DNA of 64,000 nt, from positions 1 through 64,000 of the forward strand of contig NZ_DASQCC010000226.1 in NCBI RefSeq assembly GCF_035634895.1, in the 5' to 3' direction. Both the position numbers and the translations under genes were made by a program. Shown piece by piece: positions 18,086 through 26,173 of the stretch (position 1 is the stretch's first letter; every line of letters begins with the position of its first letter). The stretch is from Actinophytocola sp035634895. GTDB lineage: Bacteria > Actinomycetota > Actinomycetes > Mycobacteriales > Pseudonocardiaceae. The notes under the pieces were generated by a model, which saw nothing but the letters and a program-made list of their open reading frames with translations, made no database searches and was not told the DNA's origin.

Positions 18086-18313
18086 TCCGACTCCCCTCGG
18101 AAAAGGTGCATCTGTCTCCACACGCGTGTTTCGGAGTCCTGGTTGTCACGGATTGGACTCGATCGCAGGAGTAGGGCGAATCCCCCAACCACCCCCGGGG
18201 ATCCCGCAACGCCCCTGGTCGACGACCGGAGCACGCCCCGATGACGGCCGCCGTTCGCGCCCCTAGCGTGGGAAAGCGTTGGAGCTCAACCAATCCAGGG
18301 AGTGCGAAGCAAG

Positions 18314-18946
18314 ATGTCCCAGCCTTTCAAGCTCGACCAGTTTCTCGCCAACGTCGCGGACTTCGACCTCGACTCGGTGCTTGACTCGGCGCAGAGCCAG
18401 GAGTCCGCGACCGTCGGGCAGCAGACCGTCGACCAGGCCACCGACCAGACCGCCGCGCAGGGCAGCCAGCAGGACCAGGACACCGACACGACCACCGTGA
18501 CCGACGGCGGTGACGGCGGCAACGGGGGCACCGCCGTCGCCGGCGACGGCGGCAGCGCGAACGGCGGCGCCGGTCTCGGCATCGGTGGCGCGGGGGGCGC
18601 CTTCTCGCAGTCGGGTCAGGTCAACATCGCGTTCGGCCCTGACACGAGCGGTGGCGACGGGTTCGGTTTCGGTGGCGGCGGCGGGATCGCCGGGAACGGC
18701 GGCGACGCGGACGCGTCGGGCGGCAACGGTGGCGACGCCTCGAGCGACGTCGACGTCACCCCGACCCAGAGCAGCGACCAGGACGCGGACCTGGACAGCG
18801 ACAACGACGCGGGGCTGGACAGCGACCAGGCCACCGTGCAGGACGCCCAGAGCGACCAGGCCAACGACCTCGGCCTGTCCGTGCGGGAGCAGGTCGACTC
18901 GACGCTGGACGACCTCGACGTCGGCAACTTCGACCTGGACATCTAG
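18314..18946 (+). CDS. IniB-like Gly/Asp/Gln-rich protein
   Basis: A 210-residue low-complexity acidic protein. The N-terminal ~25 residues (FKLDQFLANVADFDLDSVLD) and C-terminal ~25 residues (LDDLDVGNFDLDI) are related Leu/Asp/Phe segments. Between them lie Gln/Asp/Thr-rich, then Gly-rich (GGNGGTAVAGDGG) and Asp/Ser/Gln stretches. No cysteine, signal peptide or catalytic motif is present. Its place at the head of the dynamin operon parallels mycobacterial IniB, which is Gly-rich, but it lacks the IniB N-terminal domain. The ATG at 18314 was preferred over the GTG at 18302 because AGGGAG abuts the latter. Confidence 0.7.
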   Translation: MSQPFKLDQFLANVADFDLDSVLDSAQSQESATVGQQTVDQATDQTAAQGSQQDQDTDTTTVTDGGDGGNGGTAVAGDGGSANGGAGLGIGGAGGAFSQSGQVNIAFGPDTSGGDGFGFGGGGGIAGNGGDADASGGNGGDASSDVDVTPTQSSDQDADLDSDNDAGLDSDQATVQDAQSDQANDLGLSVREQVDSTLDDLDVGNFDLDI

Positions 18947-18961
18947 GCCCGACCGGGGGAT

Positions 18962-19001
18962 GCGGGCGGCCCGGGGACGCAGGGGCACTCGGGCCGCCCG
19001 C
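18962..19001 (+). terminator. Strong hairpin between the two IniB-like genes
   Basis: GCGGGCGGCCCG (18962-18973) pairs perfectly with CGGGCCGCCCGC (18990-19001) over a 16-nt loop. It lies 16 bp after the first IniB-like stop and 30 bp before the next start. No T-run follows, so it may terminate partially and lower expression of the GTPases relative to the first gene. Confidence 0.6.
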
Positions 19002-19031
19002 GCTGTTCAGTCCACTTAGGAGTGATCAACC

Positions 19032-19733
19032 ATGGCGTCCATCGCCGAAGTCATCGACTTCCTCATGAACCTGATGCGTGACGACGACACCCGCCGGGAG
19101 TTCGCGCGGGACCCGGACACCGTGCTCGCGGACCGTGGCCTCGGCGGCGTGACCGGCGAGGACGTGCGGGACGCCCGGCTGCTGATGGCCGACTGCGGAT
19201 CCGTCGCGCCGCGTGCCGCCGCCCGCGCGGAGCGCGGCCCGTCGAGCCACGACGCGGTGCACGAGATCCATTACACGACAACGAACTTCGAGGTGGGCGA
19301 CGTGACGACGACCGTCGTCACCATCAACGACAACGACACCCTGATCGTGGACTCGTTCAACCCGGACGTGACCGCGATCCAGGACGACGACATCACGGAC
19401 GTCGACGTGATCAGCATCGTCGACGGCGACGAGACCGGCGACGAGACCGGCGACGAGACCGGCGACGACCCGGAGACCTCGGGGGGCGGGGAGACAGCAC
19501 GGGGGGACGAGTCCGACCCGCCGGGTGCCGAGGTGACCGAAGACCCGCCGGCGAGTTCCGCTGGGGAGCTTGCCGGCGACCCGGACTCCGGGGCGAGCGA
19601 GGGGTTCGCCCCGGACCTGGACGCCGGCTTCGGTGCGCAGCCCGAGCTGGGCACCGAAGCCGGGTTCACCGCCGGAACCGATGATCCCTTCGAGCGTTCC
19701 GCCGACGATCCCTTCGACGAGCTGGCCGGGTGA
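19032..19733 (+). CDS. iniB: IniB N-terminal domain protein
   Basis: A 233-residue acidic protein. Residues 1-50 match the IniB N-terminal domain: SIAEVIDFLMNLMRDDDTRREFARDP then VLADRGL, as in mycobacterial IniB. The remainder is low-complexity and strongly negative, with GDETGDETGDETGDD repeats and Asp/Glu/Pro/Gly-rich sequence to the end. AGGAGTG precedes the start. Its TGA overlaps the GTG of the dynamin gene. IniB belongs to the isoniazid-inducible iniBAC operon of mycobacteria, induced by cell-wall damage. Confidence 0.82.
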   Translation: MASIAEVIDFLMNLMRDDDTRREFARDPDTVLADRGLGGVTGEDVRDARLLMADCGSVAPRAAARAERGPSSHDAVHEIHYTTTNFEVGDVTTTVVTINDNDTLIVDSFNPDVTAIQDDDITDVDVISIVDGDETGDETGDETGDDPETSGGGETARGDESDPPGAEVTEDPPASSAGELAGDPDSGASEGFAPDLDAGFGAQPELGTEAGFTAGTDDPFERSADDPFDELAG

Positions 19734-21466
19734 GCCTCGTGACCAGTGACGCCGCGGCCGCGCTCGACCGGGCCGTCGCCGCCATCGCCAGGTACGACCG
19801 GCCCGACCTGGACGCCCGCCTCCGGCAGGCGGGGGAGCGGCTGCTCGCCGACGACGTGCGGGTGCTCGTCGTCGGCGAGTTCAAGCAGGGCAAGAGCATG
19901 CTGGTCAACGGGATCGCGTGCGCGCCGGTATGCCCGGTCCAGGACGACATCGCGACCGCGGTGCCGACCGAGGTCCGCTACGCCGACCCCGCCGCCGTCA
20001 CGCTCGTCGGCAAGGACGGCGCCCGCACCGAGATCCCGCTCGACCAGCTCGCCCGGTACGCGTGCGAGCCGAGCACGCACGACGGGCACGTCGAGGTCGG
20101 CGTGCCCCGCGCGGTCCTCAGGGGCGGGCTCGTGCTCGTCGACACGCCGGGCGTCGGTGGGCTGAACTCCGTGCACGGCGCGGCCACCCGGTCCGCGCTG
20201 GCGACCGCCGACGCGGTGCTCTTCGTGACCGACGCGTCGCAGGAGCTCACCGCGCCCGAGGTCGACTTCCTGCGCCAGGCCACCGATGTCTGCCCGACCG
20301 TCGCCTGCGTCCTCACCAAGACCGACCTCTACCCCGAGTGGCGGCGGATCTGGGCGGGGAACCGCGAGCACCTCGGCGAGATCCCGCTGTTTCCCGTCTC
20401 CTCGACCATGCGCTGGCACGCGTTGACCACCGGCGACACCGAGCTCTCCCAGGAGTCCGGCTTCCCGCCGCTGGTCCGCCACCTCCGCGACGAGGTGCTC
20501 GGCAGGTCCGCCGAGCTGGCCCGGCGCTCGACCGCGCACGACGTCAACGCCGTCACCGACCAGCTCCTCGGCCAGCTGCGGGCGGAACGTGCCGCGCAGG
20601 ACAACCCCGCCGACGTGCTCCGCGACCTGACCGCCGCCGAGGCCCGTGCCACGGCGCTGAAGGAACGGTCCGCGCGCTGGCAGCAGACGCTCAACGACGG
20701 CGTCGCCGACCTCAACGCCGACATCGACTACGACCTGCGCGACCGGCTCCGCGAGATCGTCCGCGCCGCCGAGGAGTCGATCACGGCCGGCGGCGACCCG
20801 TCCCGCACCTGGGAGCAGTTCGCGCAGTGGGTGCGGCAGTCCGCGGTCGCCGCGGCGTCGGCCAACTACCTCTGGGCGACGCAGCGGGCCCGTTCGCTGG
20901 CCCGGCGCGTGGCGGAGCACTTCGACGAGGAACGCGCCCATGCACTGCCGGTGCTGGAGATCCAGCAGGCCGGCGGGCTCGATGCCGTCCGGGACATGAC
21001 CATCGGCGACGCCGAGTCGTGGACCGTCGGCCGTCGGCTGCTCGTCGGCGTGAAGGGCGGGTACTCCGGCCTGCTGATGTTCGGCATGTTCGGCAGCCTG
21101 GTCGGTTTCGCCCTGCTCAACCCGGTCTCCATCGGCGCCGCGGTGCTGCTCGGTCGGCGCGGCATCGGCGACGAGCGCAAGCGCATCGTCACCAAACGGC
21201 AGAACGAGGCCAGGACCTCGCTCCGCCGCTACATCGACGACGTGACCTTCCACGTCGGCAAGGACTCCCGCGACATGCTGCGTGGTGTCCAGCGGGTGCT
21301 GCGTGACCACTTCACCGCCCGCGCCGAGGAGATGAAGCGTTCCCTGCAGGAGTCCCTGAAGGCGGCGGAGAAGGCGGCCAAGGCGTCGAAGGCCGAACGC
21401 GACCGCCGCCTCGCCGAGCTGGACGCGCGGATCAGGGAGCTGGAGACGGTCAGGGGGTTGCTGTGA
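19730..21466 (+). CDS. iniA: Dynamin-like GTPase, IniA type
   Basis: A 578-residue bacterial dynamin-like protein. GTPase motifs: G1 GEFKQGKS (~residue 45), G3 DTPG in VLVDTPGVGGL, G4 TKTD in CVLTKTDLYPEW. A helical stalk follows, then a hydrophobic paddle/membrane segment (LLMFGMFGSLVGFALLNPVSIGAAVLL, ~residues 440-470) and a charged coiled coil at the C-terminus. Mycobacterial IniA (~640 aa) fissions membranes and maintains plasma membrane integrity under drug stress. The GTG starts inside the iniB stop (GTGA) and the stop overlaps iniC, so all are translationally coupled. Confidence 0.87.
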   Translation: MSLVTSDAAAALDRAVAAIARYDRPDLDARLRQAGERLLADDVRVLVVGEFKQGKSMLVNGIACAPVCPVQDDIATAVPTEVRYADPAAVTLVGKDGARTEIPLDQLARYACEPSTHDGHVEVGVPRAVLRGGLVLVDTPGVGGLNSVHGAATRSALATADAVLFVTDASQELTAPEVDFLRQATDVCPTVACVLTKTDLYPEWRRIWAGNREHLGEIPLFPVSSTMRWHALTTGDTELSQESGFPPLVRHLRDEVLGRSAELARRSTAHDVNAVTDQLLGQLRAERAAQDNPADVLRDLTAAEARATALKERSARWQQTLNDGVADLNADIDYDLRDRLREIVRAAEESITAGGDPSRTWEQFAQWVRQSAVAAASANYLWATQRARSLARRVAEHFDEERAHALPVLEIQQAGGLDAVRDMTIGDAESWTVGRRLLVGVKGGYSGLLMFGMFGSLVGFALLNPVSIGAAVLLGRRGIGDERKRIVTKRQNEARTSLRRYIDDVTFHVGKDSRDMLRGVQRVLRDHFTARAEEMKRSLQESLKAAEKAAKASKAERDRRLAELDARIRELETVRGLL

Positions 21467-22884
21467 CGCTCACCGACGCGGTCCGGGAGGTCCTGGGGAA
21501 GGCCATGAGCCGCTACCGCGACCAGCCGCACACGGTCGAGCTGCTGCGCCGCCAGCTGGTCAGGCTCGACGAGCCACTGCGCGTCGCGATCGCCGGCAAG
21601 GTGAAGGCAGGCAAGTCGACCCTGCTCAACGCGCTCGTCGGCGAGGCGGTCGCGCCGACGGACGCGGGCGAGTGCACGAAGGTCGTCACCTGGTACCGCG
21701 ACGGCTCGAGCCCCCGGGTCACGATGTATCCCAGGCAGGGACCGCCGAGGGCGCTGCCGGTGGTGCGGCGCGACGGCGCGCTCGACCTGGCGCTCGGCGC
21801 GCGTGCCGAGGACGTCGACCGGCTGGTCGTCGACTGGCCGGCGACGAGCCTGCGCACCACCACGCTGATCGACACCCCGGGGGTGGCCTCGGTGAACAAG
21901 GACGTGTCGGCCCGCGCCGAACGCTTCCTCGACCCGGACGACGACACCCCGACCGAGGCCGACGCGGTCGTCTACCTGATGCGGCACCTGCACAGCGCCG
22001 ACGCCGACTTCCTGGAGTCGTTCCGCGACCGGGGCGTCGCCCGGGCCACCCCGGTCACCACCGTCGCCGTGCTGTCCCGCGCCGACGAGATCGGCGGCGG
22101 CCGGGCCGACGCGATGTTCTCCGCGCGTGGCATCGCGACGCGGTACCGGTCCGAACCCGCGCTGCGCGGGTTGTGCCAGAACGTGGTGGCGGTCGCCGGG
22201 CTCCTCGCCCACACCGGTCGCACGCTGCGGCAGGCCGAGTTCGCCGCGCTGGCCGACCTGGCCGCGTCGCCCCGCGAGGACCTGGAGAAGGCGTTGCTGT
22301 CGGCCGACCGCTTCACGCGGCTGCACGGCCGCCACGAGCTGGTGGGGCGGTTCGGCCTGTTCGGCATCCGGCTCGCGACGTCGTTGCTACGGCAGGGCAC
22401 GCGGACCCCGGCCGAGCTGGCCGGGGAGCTGGTCGCCAGGAGCGGGCTCGGGGACCTGCGGAAGGTGCTGACCACGCAGTTCACCGAGCGGCGCGACCTG
22501 CTGAAGGCGCGGTCGGCGCTCGTCGCGCTGGAGCGGATCACCCGCGCAGACGACCGCGGCCTCGCCAGGGACGTCGAACGAATCCTCGCCGGCGCGCACG
22601 AGTTCACCGAACTACGGCTGCTTTCCGCACTGCGGGCCGGTACGGTCGTTCTGCCGAAACCACTCATCAGGGAGGCAGAACGGCTACTCGGCGACGACGG
22701 CGGCACACCAGGCGTCCGGCTCGGCCTGCCCGCGGCGGCGGACGCGATCGCCACGCGGGCCGCGGCGCTCGCGGCACTGCGGCGCTGGCACGAGCACGCG
22801 GAGAACCCCGCGCTGGGCCGCCGGGCCTCCGACGCCTGCCGGGTGCTGGTGCGGACGTGCGAGGGCCTGGTCACGCGGGTATGA
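21463..22884 (+). CDS. iniC: Dynamin-like GTPase, IniC type
   Basis: A 473-residue dynamin-like GTPase. G1 is GKVKAGKS (~residue 47), G3 DTPG in LIDTPGVASVNKD, and the G4 position reads SRAD instead of NKxD (VAVLSRADEIGG). The C-terminal half is helical without an evident transmembrane paddle, as in IniC, which likely works with IniA as a hetero-pair. The GTG start overlaps the iniA stop (GTGA). It is the last recognisable ini gene; the next gene starts 154 bp downstream. Confidence 0.85.
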   Translation: MTLTDAVREVLGKAMSRYRDQPHTVELLRRQLVRLDEPLRVAIAGKVKAGKSTLLNALVGEAVAPTDAGECTKVVTWYRDGSSPRVTMYPRQGPPRALPVVRRDGALDLALGARAEDVDRLVVDWPATSLRTTTLIDTPGVASVNKDVSARAERFLDPDDDTPTEADAVVYLMRHLHSADADFLESFRDRGVARATPVTTVAVLSRADEIGGGRADAMFSARGIATRYRSEPALRGLCQNVVAVAGLLAHTGRTLRQAEFAALADLAASPREDLEKALLSADRFTRLHGRHELVGRFGLFGIRLATSLLRQGTRTPAELAGELVARSGLGDLRKVLTTQFTERRDLLKARSALVALERITRADDRGLARDVERILAGAHEFTELRLLSALRAGTVVLPKPLIREAERLLGDDGGTPGVRLGLPAAADAIATRAAALAALRRWHEHAENPALGRRASDACRVLVRTCEGLVTRV

Positions 22885-23038
22885 CCCGATGCGCTGGTCA
22901 GGGCCGGTGCTGGCCCGAGCGGGCAGGTCAGACCATGCGGCCCGATAGGGCAATGAACCGGCGTATCCGTCCGTACGTGTATCTCGCAAGCGGGCGGGTG
23001 GCTCATTAACTTGCTGACATCAGGAACAGGAGAAGGTC

Positions 23039-23752
23039 ATGGCGCAGCGCGGTCCTCTGGTCACCGCCGTAGTGGTGGTCGGCGGCCTCGTCGGCCTGAT
23101 GACGGCCAACGCCGCGGGTGGACTCGTTTCCGCCGGTGGGCCGGCGCCGTCGCCGACACGGGTCGGCGCGACTCAGACCGAGAAACCACCCACGACCACC
23201 GAGCCGCCGGTCGAGACGACGACGCCGCCCGCCGAGACGACGACCCAGCCGCCGAAGACCGAGGCCCCGCCCGCGCAGCAGTTCCCGGCGGAGGCCGTCT
23301 ACGCGGGTGAGACCGCCGACCTGCCCCTCTACATCGCGCTCGCGGTGAAGGGTGAAGAGGCGTCGGCGTACCTGTGCGACGGCAAGACGGTCGAGTCGTG
23401 GCTCAAGGGCACGGCCAGGAACGGTACGGTCGACCTCACCTCGAAGGACGGCGCGAACACGCTGAACGCCAAGCTCGAGGGCAACACCCTGGTCGGCTCG
23501 ATCATGCTGGCGGGCCAACCACACGACTTCAGCATCCCGCTCGCACCGCCGCCCGCCGGGCTGTACCGCGGGGCGAACGGTGACACGAACGTCGGCTGGA
23601 TCGTGCTGCCCAGCGGCAAGCAGGTCGGGGTCGCCAGGACGGGCTCGCGGGCGTCGTCGGCGCCCCCGCTCGGCTCGGACCGCAAGGGCGCCACGGTCGG
23701 CGGGGCGTTCGTGTCGGCGGTAGCAGTGACGGGCGCGACCAAGTTCGGCTGA
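23039..23752 (+). CDS. Secreted/anchored protein of unknown function
   Basis: A 237-residue protein. An N-terminal membrane segment (LVTAVVVVGGLVGLMTANAAGG) is followed by a Pro/Thr/Glu-rich linker with TTTEPPVETTTPPAETTT (~residues 45-85). The C-terminal domain of about 145 residues looks beta-rich (ALAVKGEEASAYLCDGKTVESWL, later GNTLVGSIMLAGQPHDFSIPL). Only one cysteine is in the mature part. The linker resembles that of the tandem-Rieske lipoprotein downstream. AGGAGAAGG precedes the start. No family is recognised. Confidence 0.78.
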   Translation: MAQRGPLVTAVVVVGGLVGLMTANAAGGLVSAGGPAPSPTRVGATQTEKPPTTTEPPVETTTPPAETTTQPPKTEAPPAQQFPAEAVYAGETADLPLYIALAVKGEEASAYLCDGKTVESWLKGTARNGTVDLTSKDGANTLNAKLEGNTLVGSIMLAGQPHDFSIPLAPPPAGLYRGANGDTNVGWIVLPSGKQVGVARTGSRASSAPPLGSDRKGATVGGAFVSAVAVTGATKFG

Positions 23753-23838
23753 TGCGGGATCCGCGGGGGACTCCGTATCTGCTTCCCAGCAAGAGGGTGC
23801 CGGGGCACCGCTTCGGTAGCACGACAGGAGATTTTCCG

Positions 23839-24594
23839 ATGACCTTGCCGCCTGACTTCGGGCCGACCGGCAAACCCCCGGACAACGACTACACCGAGGT
23901 CAACCAGTTCCCGAACGACTTCGTCGACCTGGACCCGCCCACCACGCGCTCGGCGCAGGCGGACCTCACGCAGCCGGTGCCACACCAGTGGACGAGCGTC
24001 GCCGCCCCGGCCGCGACCACCGTCCCGCCACTGGCGTTCGACGACGACGACCCGGAGCGGAACCGGGGCGTCGGCGGGGTCGTGGCCGCGCTCGCCATCG
24101 GGGCGCTGGTCGCCGTCGCGCTCGGCGTCTACGGCAAGATGCACGAGCCGACCGGCGAGGCGCTGAACCTCGCCGGGTTCTCCAGCGGCATCGCGGCCAA
24201 GGCGTGGCTCGGGTCGATCGCGTTCGTGCTCGCGATCGCGCAGGTACTCTCCGCGATGGCGATGTGGGGCCGGCTGCCCGGCTTCACCGCAGGCCACGGC
24301 ACCGCGGTCGTGCACCGCTGGTCCGGCCGGATCGCGGTCATCGTCTCGCTCCCGGTCGCCGCGCACTGTCTCTATGCGCTGGGCTTCCAGGACTTCAACA
24401 CCCGGGTGCTGGTGCACTCGCTGTTCGGCTGTTTCTTCTACGGCCTGTTCGTCTGCAAGATGGTCGTCCTCACACGCCACCGCACACCCGGCTGGGTGCT
24501 CCCCGTCGTCGGCGCCGCGGTCTTCACCGGCCTGGTGGGCCTGTGGGTGACGTCCTCCCTGTGGTTCTTCTCCGAGTACGGGGTGAGTTTCTAA
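23839..24594 (+). CDS. b561-like membrane protein, DUF6529-like
   Basis: A 251-residue protein. Residues 1-75 are a Pro/Asp-rich cytoplasmic region, followed by about five transmembrane helices. Conserved-looking histidines lie in or next to them (HGTAVVHRWSGRIAV, LPVAAHCLYALG, LVHSLFGCFFYG), spaced as heme ligands in cytochrome b561-type proteins. It resembles DUF6529 proteins, which I recall beside Rieske genes in actinomycetes (from memory, not searched). The next gene, one base later, encodes a tandem-Rieske lipoprotein, so a membrane heme-to-FeS electron path is plausible. Start at 23839 from ACAGGAG. Confidence 0.75.
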   Translation: MTLPPDFGPTGKPPDNDYTEVNQFPNDFVDLDPPTTRSAQADLTQPVPHQWTSVAAPAATTVPPLAFDDDDPERNRGVGGVVAALAIGALVAVALGVYGKMHEPTGEALNLAGFSSGIAAKAWLGSIAFVLAIAQVLSAMAMWGRLPGFTAGHGTAVVHRWSGRIAVIVSLPVAAHCLYALGFQDFNTRVLVHSLFGCFFYGLFVCKMVVLTRHRTPGWVLPVVGAAVFTGLVGLWVTSSLWFFSEYGVSF

Positions 24595-24595
24595 C

Positions 24596-25399
24596 ATGAC
24601 ACAGCAGATTCCCCGCCGCGCCGCGGTGGGGCTCGTAGGCGTGGGCGCCGCATGTGCGGCCTGTGCCCGCTACGGCGGGCCGCAGTACCCCGACGGGGCT
24701 GCCGGCGACAAGGGCGCGACCCAGCAGGAGACCGGGGAGGTCCTCGGCAAGGCCACGGACGTCCCGGTCGGCGGCGGCAAGGTCTTCGAGGAGCAGAAGC
24801 TCGTCGTGACACAGCCGGAGGCCGGCCAGTACCGGGGCTTCTCGGCCGTGTGCACGCACCAGGGCTGCCTGGTCAACAAGGTCGGCGAGGGCACCATCGA
24901 CTGCCCGTGTCACGGCAGCAAGTTCAAGGTCGCCGACGGCTCGGTCGACACCGGACCCGCGACCACCGGGCTCAAACCGGTCACGGTCAGCGTGAACGAG
25001 TACGGCGAGCTGGTCACCGGCGGCACGCCGCCCGGGACCGTCGACCCGCCGACCACCACCGCGCCGGAGACGACCGCGCCGGAGACCACGGGCACCAACC
25101 CGCCCGCCGGCGGCACGAAGGGCCTGGCCAGCACGGCGGAGATCCCGGTCGGTGGCGGCAAGATCCTCACCGACCAGGAGATCGTGATCACACAGCCCGC
25201 GGCGGGCAAGTTCATGGCCTTCTCGGCCGTGTGCACGCACCAGGGCTGTATTGTCGATCAGGTTTCCGGGGGCACCATCAACTGCCCGTGCCACGGCAGC
25301 AAGTTCAAGCTGGACGGGTCCGTGTCGAAGGGCCCCGCCACTGCACCGCTGTCAGCACGTGCAGTTAAGGTATCCGGGGATCAGATCTCGTTGGCGTGA
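24596..25399 (+). CDS. Tandem-Rieske [2Fe-2S] lipoprotein
   Basis: A 267-residue exported protein. The N-terminus has a twin arginine (PRRAAVGLVGVG) and a lipobox-like cluster (GAACAAC), suggesting Tat export and lipid anchoring. Two complete Rieske domains follow, at ~residues 50-140 and ~180-267, joined by a Thr/Pro/Glu linker. Each carries CTHQGC and CPCHGSKF, so each should bind a [2Fe-2S] cluster by two Cys and two His. Two Rieske domains in one chain are uncommon. The gene starts one base after the b561-like gene. It is probably an extracytoplasmic electron carrier; partners are unknown. Confidence 0.9.
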   Translation: MTQQIPRRAAVGLVGVGAACAACARYGGPQYPDGAAGDKGATQQETGEVLGKATDVPVGGGKVFEEQKLVVTQPEAGQYRGFSAVCTHQGCLVNKVGEGTIDCPCHGSKFKVADGSVDTGPATTGLKPVTVSVNEYGELVTGGTPPGTVDPPTTTAPETTAPETTGTNPPAGGTKGLASTAEIPVGGGKILTDQEIVITQPAAGKFMAFSAVCTHQGCIVDQVSGGTINCPCHGSKFKLDGSVSKGPATAPLSARAVKVSGDQISLA

Positions 25400-25484
25400 A
25401 CCGATCCCGGTTCGTACTCGTGTTCCTGTCGTGAGCGAAGTAGCGTCCAGTACCCTGCTCATCGACCGGCCAATCGGGCAGGTG

Positions 25485-26054
25485 ATGGCGGCTGTGGCAA
25501 TGATCGGACGACGTTCCCGGCGCGTGCGTGCCTCGAACCCGGCCGAAGACTTGATCAAGTCTCTCTACGCTGAGCACGGCCGAAGCCTCCTGGACTACAC
25601 GACCAGGTTGACCGGTGACCGTGCCGCGGCCGAGGACGTCGTGCAGGAGACCTTGCTGCGGGCGTGGAAGCACGCGGACGCGTTGCAGTCCGGCGTCGGT
25701 TCGGTCCGCGGTTGGCTACTCACCGTGGCACGCAACCTCGTCACCGACCGGGCCAGGGCCCGCGCGGTGCGGCCGATGGAGGTCAACCAGCCGGTTGACG
25801 TGCCGGCCGCCCAGCGGGACCACGCGGACACCGTGGTCGACACGATGACCGTGATGGGCGCGCTCGAGGGCCTGTCGGCGGAGCACCGGGCGGTGCTCGT
25901 CGAGCTCTACTACCGGGGCCGGACCGTCAACGAGACGGCGGCCGTGCTGGGCATCGCCCCCGGTACCGTGAAATCAAGGACTTACCACGCGGTCCGCGCG
26001 CTGCGGGCCCAACTGGCGCAGTCTCTGGGAAAGTCGGGGGAGGTGCGGCGATGA
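25485..26054 (+). CDS. ECF RNA polymerase sigma factor
   Basis: An ECF sigma factor of about 189 residues. Region 2 is LIKSLYAEHGRSLLDYTTRL with the core motif AAAEDVVQETLLRAWKH; region 4 is LSAEHRAVLVELYYRGRTVNETAAVLGIAPGTVKSRTYHAV. With the RskA-like anti-sigma gene downstream it fits the SigK/SigL-type ECF group. The start is uncertain: ATG at 25485 is taken here; GTG at 25431 and ATG at 25500 are in frame, and none has a strong Shine-Dalgarno. Its stop overlaps (ATGA) a 40-codon cysteine-rich frame that in turn overlaps the anti-sigma start. Confidence 0.88.
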   Translation: MAAVAMIGRRSRRVRASNPAEDLIKSLYAEHGRSLLDYTTRLTGDRAAAEDVVQETLLRAWKHADALQSGVGSVRGWLLTVARNLVTDRARARAVRPMEVNQPVDVPAAQRDHADTVVDTMTVMGALEGLSAEHRAVLVELYYRGRTVNETAAVLGIAPGTVKSRTYHAVRALRAQLAQSLGKSGEVRR

Positions 26055-26173
26055 GCGCAGCTTGCGGAGCGAGTCAGGGTTGTTCATGCCGGCGCCGAGC
26101 CCGTGGAGGCCGTCGGTGTAGTGGAGCTTGCGGAGCGTTGCGGCGGCGCGGAGCGGGGGAGGTGTCGTCATGA
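26051..26173 (+). CDS. 40-residue Cys/Arg-rich ORF between sigma and anti-sigma
   Basis: The frame starts inside the sigma stop (ATGA at 26051) and ends inside the anti-sigma start (ATGA at 26170-26173), so it exactly bridges the two genes. It codes for 40 residues with five cysteines (ACGASQGCSC near the start, CSGACGALRRR in the middle) and many arginines. The DNA contains AGCTTGCGGAGCG twice (about 26059 and 26133), suggesting a repeat-derived insertion. It may serve only to keep ribosomes moving between the genes, or it may be a thiol-rich peptide. No family match is known to me. Confidence 0.3.
   Translation: MSAACGASQGCSCRRRARGGRRCSGACGALRRRGAGEVSS

Noticed and set aside
15255..18293. 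One 1,012-codon frame covering the LuxR and part of the Hsp70-like gene
   Set aside because: Only the part after 16613 (minus strand) is LuxR-like; the rest is out of frame with the Hsp70-like protein, which has clear motifs and its own start and ribosome site.
21972..23006. 344-codon minus-strand frame over iniC
   Set aside because: Antisense shadow with Ser/Arg-rich composition and no ribosome site.
22881..23009. 42-codon frame starting in the iniC stop (ATGA)
   Set aside because: Basic, Cys/Trp-containing and without any conserved pattern; ATG overlaps arise often by chance at TGA. Left out as a gene but could be tested with the one at 26051.
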